A stretch of 47,687 nucleotides of DNA from Apostichopus leukothele. Taxonomy: Eukaryota; Echinodermata; Holothuroidea; Aspidochirotida; Stichopodidae. The first letter of the stretch is position 1. Each line of letters begins with the position of its first letter. Below are positions 47,677 to 47,687 of this stretch, one piece after another. The translations under genes and the position numbers were made by a program. A model generated the notes under the pieces. The model made no database searches, was not told the DNA's origin, and was given only the letters and a program-made list of their open reading frames with translations. Location: NCBI GenBank assembly GCA_010014835.2, contig JAAAKB020000013.1, forward strand, positions 1,705,539-1,753,225. The letters are read 5' to 3'.

Positions 47677-47687
47677 TCGCGGCAATT

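Overview
This is invertebrate deuterostome nuclear DNA. It is AT-rich, with long introns, GT-AG splice sites, a dead non-LTR retrotransposon, several minisatellites and many palindromic AGGCCT and ACTGTACAGT words. An echinoderm, perhaps a sea cucumber, is my best guess, but that rests on overall sequence texture and protein similarity, not on a diagnostic marker. Two runs of exactly 100 N (23587-23686 and 36269-36368) are scaffold joins of unknown true length.

Layout. The minus strand carries the 5' part of a WNK kinase gene. The first coding exon is at 26181-26985, the second at 2393-2568 and the third at 1074-1294; the rest of the kinase lies beyond the left edge. The first coding intron (2569-26180, about 23.6 kb) holds two more genes. 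One is a complete HEMK1 gene (glutamine N5-methyltransferase for release factors, probably mitochondrial) on the same strand. I could join its eight coding exons (18133 down to 9511) into an uninterrupted 375-residue frame. The other, on the plus strand, is the start of an IRAK/Pelle-type gene: two exons (21625-21721 and 22809-about 22991) encode a complete death domain. No kinase domain follows in the window. The DD exon runs directly into a minisatellite whose units copy its exon end and splice donor, and that array runs into the first N gap.

From 26986 to about 42300 I find no convincing coding exon. There is a probable WNK promoter near 30.2-30.4 kb, clusters of AGGCCT words, short perfect palindromes, and two CA-tailed internally repeated elements (38.2-41.0 kb). 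Near 42.3 kb a CRE-containing promoter and a non-coding exon appear to start a plus-strand gene. Its first coding exon (47264-47389) encodes an acidic N-terminus that I cannot name.

How the genes relate. WNK is a chloride-sensing regulator of ion transport, HEMK1 methylates the GGQ glutamine of release factors, and IRAK proteins relay Toll/IL-1 receptor signals through Myddosome-type death-domain assemblies. I see no shared pathway; their link is physical nesting. The IRAK-type start has a consensus NF-kB site and a full CRE about 240 bp upstream of its ATG, which would suit feedback control of innate signalling.
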